Source: Saccharothrix saharensis
GTDB lineage: Bacteria; Actinomycetota; Actinomycetes; Mycobacteriales; Pseudonocardiaceae
Direction of reading: 5' to 3'
Length of the DNA stretch: 64,000 nt
Assembly (NCBI RefSeq): GCF_006716745.1
Contig: NZ_VFPP01000001.1
Coordinates: 3,658,001 to 3,722,000 of the forward strand
This document shows, in pieces, positions 62,040 to 64,000 of this stretch. The notes under the pieces were generated by a model. That model had not been told where the DNA came from and made no database searches. It worked only from the letters and a program-made list of their open reading frames with translations. Made by a program: the position numbers and the translations under genes. Position 1 is the first letter of the stretch, and every line of letters starts with the position of its first letter.

Positions 62040-62574
62040 GGCCGAACGCTAGCGCCCGGAGAACCCGGACGCCCCCGCATCGCCACAACTTTTCCCACTT
62101 TCACCACCGCGAAAGCGCGAGGAAAGCACCATCTGACACCATCGGCGAATTACTCGGTGGACATTGGGGACACCCGTCGATCACTCGAAGACGAGACGAC
62201 GAGTGGCAAAGCCCGCGAGCCGCGTGACCGGTCGGATGCGATCCGTCGAGATAAATCAGCGGGATCAGGACGCCGTCGCCCTCATCAGGCCAGGGTTCAC
62301 CCTCAGCAACCCGAGAGTGCCCGCGTACTCGAACAGCACGGCCAGGGTGTAGCGACCTTCGGGTAGTTCCCAGTCGTGGTGCCCCTCGCAGCCGAGGCTG
62401 CCGTGAACCGCGCCTGCTCCGGCGAGTCGTCCACCGCGTTCACTGACCGGACCCACACGAGGCGCGACAACCACGAGCTCCCCTCACCATCGTGAAACCT
62501 GTTCGCGGCGGGCTTCCTTTTCCTATGCTGCGGTCACGACATGTCAGGAGGTGCGTGCGTGGCCGCGGGTGGCG
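62040..62574. other. 535-bp gap with one doubtful small frame
   Basis: The left half is AT-richer than its neighbours and has no supported gene. The only protein-like frame is the 69-codon minus-strand one listed separately (62265-62474). The right end holds CAGGAGG at 62545-62551 and the start of the HNH gene. Confidence 0.5.
62265..62474 (-). CDS. Doubtful 69-residue protein or gene remnant
   Basis: The last 45 residues (CEGHHDWELPEGRYTLAVLF followed by EYAGTLGLLRVNPGL) look like a beta-sandwich segment, unlike the preceding Arg/Gly-rich stretch. It could be a remnant of a longer gene or a real micro-protein. No clear ribosome site precedes its GTG start. I would not use it without homologues. 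Confidence 0.3.
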   Translation of the reverse strand: MVVAPRVGPVSERGGRLAGAGAVHGSLGCEGHHDWELPEGRYTLAVLFEYAGTLGLLRVNPGLMRATAS

Positions 62575-63396
62575 ATGGTTGAGCGATCAGGTCCAGCCGA
62601 CACGTCCGAGCGGCTGGAAGGCCCGGCCTCCCGAGCCGATCCTCTGCCGGCCCTCCCGAAGGCCGTCGACCTGCTCAGAGCACTCATCGGGATCGACATC
62701 CGGACCGTGTCCGGCAAGCCGAACACCATCCTGGCCGTGCGAGGCGACATCGTCATCGTGAGGACGGAACGATCGCCCGAGGGCGAACCCGTCCCGGTGA
62801 GCACCGTGCAGAAGGGTCTGAACCTGCTCGCCACCCAGGGCTCGGTACGGGTTACCCCCGGCGAACTGGGTCATCGAAGTTCGTTCGTGGGCGCCGTCCT
62901 GGCGGTTCTACCCGGAGCGAGGTTCACCGGCAAACCTACCGTGGTAGTGCTCGGCGAACCGCCGACCGACGACCACCACAACGGCCCGGTGGACTCGACC
63001 GCCCAGGTGAAGATCAGGCTGGAACAGGGTCGGTTACGCAGCCGGCTCGCCCGCGGTCGGACATCCGCCCGGTGCGTCCTGTGCGGCGATCTGTTCCCAC
63101 TGGACTTCCTCGTCGCCGCCCACATCAAGAAGCGGGCCGCGTGCAGTGATGACGAACGCCGCGACCTCGGCAACGTAGCGATGCTCGCCTGCACGTTCGG
63201 CTGCGACGCCCTCTACGAATCCGGCTGGATCACCGTCGACGACAACGGGCACGTGCGGACACGGCCACCGGACGAAGTTCCGCAAGGCAGCATGCGCGAC
63301 CGTCTCAGCCGGTTGAGGGGACGCCCCTGCACTGCCTACACATCTTCATCCGCACCCTACTTCGAGTGGCACCGCACGATGATCTTCAAGGCTTGA
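62575..63396 (+). CDS. HNH endonuclease of restriction type
   Basis: About 273 residues from ATG 62575. The C-terminal HNH/beta-beta-alpha-metal domain has a treble-clef-like first half CVLCGDLFP (about 167), the histidine segment FLVAAHIKKRAACSDDE and GNVAMLACTFGCDALYESG, ending WITVDDNGHV. This is the form seen in type II/IV restriction nucleases and McrA-like enzymes (AHIKxRxxC). The N-terminal ~150 residues have no recognised reader domain; they could bind modified or specific DNA. The start is unsure: GTG 62551 lies directly on the GGAGG, so I prefer 62575. No methyltransferase is nearby. Confidence 0.83.
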   Translation: MVERSGPADTSERLEGPASRADPLPALPKAVDLLRALIGIDIRTVSGKPNTILAVRGDIVIVRTERSPEGEPVPVSTVQKGLNLLATQGSVRVTPGELGHRSSFVGAVLAVLPGARFTGKPTVVVLGEPPTDDHHNGPVDSTAQVKIRLEQGRLRSRLARGRTSARCVLCGDLFPLDFLVAAHIKKRAACSDDERRDLGNVAMLACTFGCDALYESGWITVDDNGHVRTRPPDEVPQGSMRDRLSRLRGRPCTAYTSSSAPYFEWHRTMIFKA

Positions 63397-63801
63397 CGGT
63401 CCGTTCGCACGGGCGTTCCGGTCCTGCGACGAGGGCACGCCGGAGTCATCCCCGATGGACTGGAGCTGCCCGCACGGCAGTGAGCAGCAAGTGGACGCGC
63501 TCGCCGCCGCACTCGCCGAGTCGATGACGATCCCGGATGCTGAACGCGATGAGCTCGAACGCCGGCGCTACACCTCCATCGGGGCGGGCCAGGAGAGCGG
63601 GAGTGCCAGCATGAAGTCCATTGATCCGGCCAGGTTCCAAGCCACGACCTGACCGCCCCACAGACCAGGCGCTTCAGGACACCGGCCAGACCTGGCCTCA
63701 CCAGGCGATCCACGCGCCGCAATCACACCTGGGACGCGCGAACCACATCACAGCAACGAACTGCGCCCAACAAACATCCACCCGAACCAACCGCAGCGGC
63801 G
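63397..63801. other. 405-bp gap without supported gene
   Basis: A 65-codon plus-strand frame (63455-63652) contains a charged helical stretch (SEQQVDALAAALAESMTIPD) that could be a peptide, but has no convincing ribosome site and no recognised family. Otherwise I see only AT-richer sequence near 63720-63800 upstream of the regulator stop. No repeat or terminator stem of note. Confidence 0.4.
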
Positions 63802-64000
63802 TTACTTCGGTCCGGTGCCTTTGAGGTAGCGCAGGACCGCGGTGACGCGACGGTCGGCCCGGTCGTCGGGGGCGAGGTCGAGCTTGGCGAAGATGCTGCG
63901 GATGTGCTTGTGCACCCCGCCCTCGGTGATGAAGAGCCGCTCGGCGATGGCGGCGTTGCCCAGCCCTTCTGCCATGAGCGCGAGCACGTCCCGTTCGCGG
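63802..64000 (-). CDS. LuxR-type response regulator, C-terminal part (cut by window end)
   Basis: The C-terminal ~66 residues of a NarL/LuxR regulator: RERDVLALMAEGLGNAAIAE then LFITEGGVHKHIRSIFAKLD, the helix-turn-helix, followed by RRVTAVLRYLKG. The frame is open through base 64000, so the receiver domain lies outside. The TAA stop is at 63804-63802. Its partner kinase cannot be seen here. Confidence 0.88.
   Translation of the reverse strand, partial: RERDVLALMAEGLGNAAIAERLFITEGGVHKHIRSIFAKLDLAPDDRADRRVTAVLRYLKGTGPK

Noticed and set aside
63455..63652. 65-codon plus-strand frame as a gene
   Set aside because: One helical stretch only, no ribosome site or family; mentioned under the gap.
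1..64000. tRNA, rRNA, CRISPR arrays, IS elements, PKS/NRPS genes
   Set aside because: Looked for by eye; no repeat-spacer pattern, transposase motif, cloverleaf with convincing arms or carrier/ketosynthase motif was found. A tRNA could be missed without a covariance search.

Overview
The window is very GC-rich, with dense GC-biased codon use, many GTG starts, 1-4 nt gene overlaps and actinobacterial families throughout: NarL-type two-component pairs, AfsR-like BTAD regulators, an ECF42 sigma factor and a CebR box. It looks like a chromosome segment of a filamentous actinomycete, probably of the Pseudonocardiales (Saccharothrix/Actinosynnema/Lentzea-like); that placement is an inference from gene content. 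I saw no rRNA, tRNA, CRISPR array, insertion sequence or PKS/NRPS gene.

Region 1 (1-10.4 kb): the 3' end of a siderophore-binding protein gene and a fused FhuB-type permease; a HEAT-repeat protein; a SnoaL-like exported protein; an orphan histidyl-tRNA synthetase; a sulfatase/DUF2306 pair beside a NarL-type kinase/regulator pair. Region 2 (10.4-17.7 kb): a conserved-looking metabolic cluster. It holds a RibD-like reductase, DoxX protein, CDP-alcohol phosphatidyltransferase, MDR dehydrogenase, creatininase-family amidohydrolase, flippase-like membrane protein, methyltransferase, glycosyltransferase, divergent PTPS and a GTP cyclohydrolase II with His where the usual active-site Tyr sits. Together these suggest a side pathway from GTP through formamidopyrimidine intermediates. 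Region 3 (17.7-23.2 kb): secreted peptidase-like hydrolase, a second two-component pair whose regulator carries a 6 x 15 bp in-frame repeat, a 141 bp composite hairpin, and an ATP-grasp protein.

Region 4 (23.2-37.5 kb): a sugar-utilisation block. LacI, an ABC importer and a divergent GH42 beta-galactosidase share a symmetric promoter/operator region. Then come PadR/HAAS, a LacI-like protein without a DNA-binding domain, an ECF42 operon, and a secreted glycoside hydrolase with FN3 and CBM2 behind a perfect CebR box. Region 5 (37.7-47.7 kb): DUF418/kinase/regulator operon, HxlR/RidA pair, large LuxR-type ATPase regulator, secreted subtilase, and a TerY-like vWA protein with an unknown partner.

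Region 6 (47.9-62 kb) is the most unusual. Two AfsR-like regulators flank a compact operon, TIR protein -> KGGVGR-type ParA-like ATPase with a TIR-like tail -> small winged-helix-like protein -> 1,024-residue protein with two ATPases (STAND/AAA-like plus HerA-like). It faces a convergent TIR-like gene across a perfect hairpin terminator. I read it as a candidate NTP-dependent conflict or immune system. The last 2 kb hold an HNH endonuclease of restriction type and the C-terminus of a LuxR-type regulator cut by the window end.
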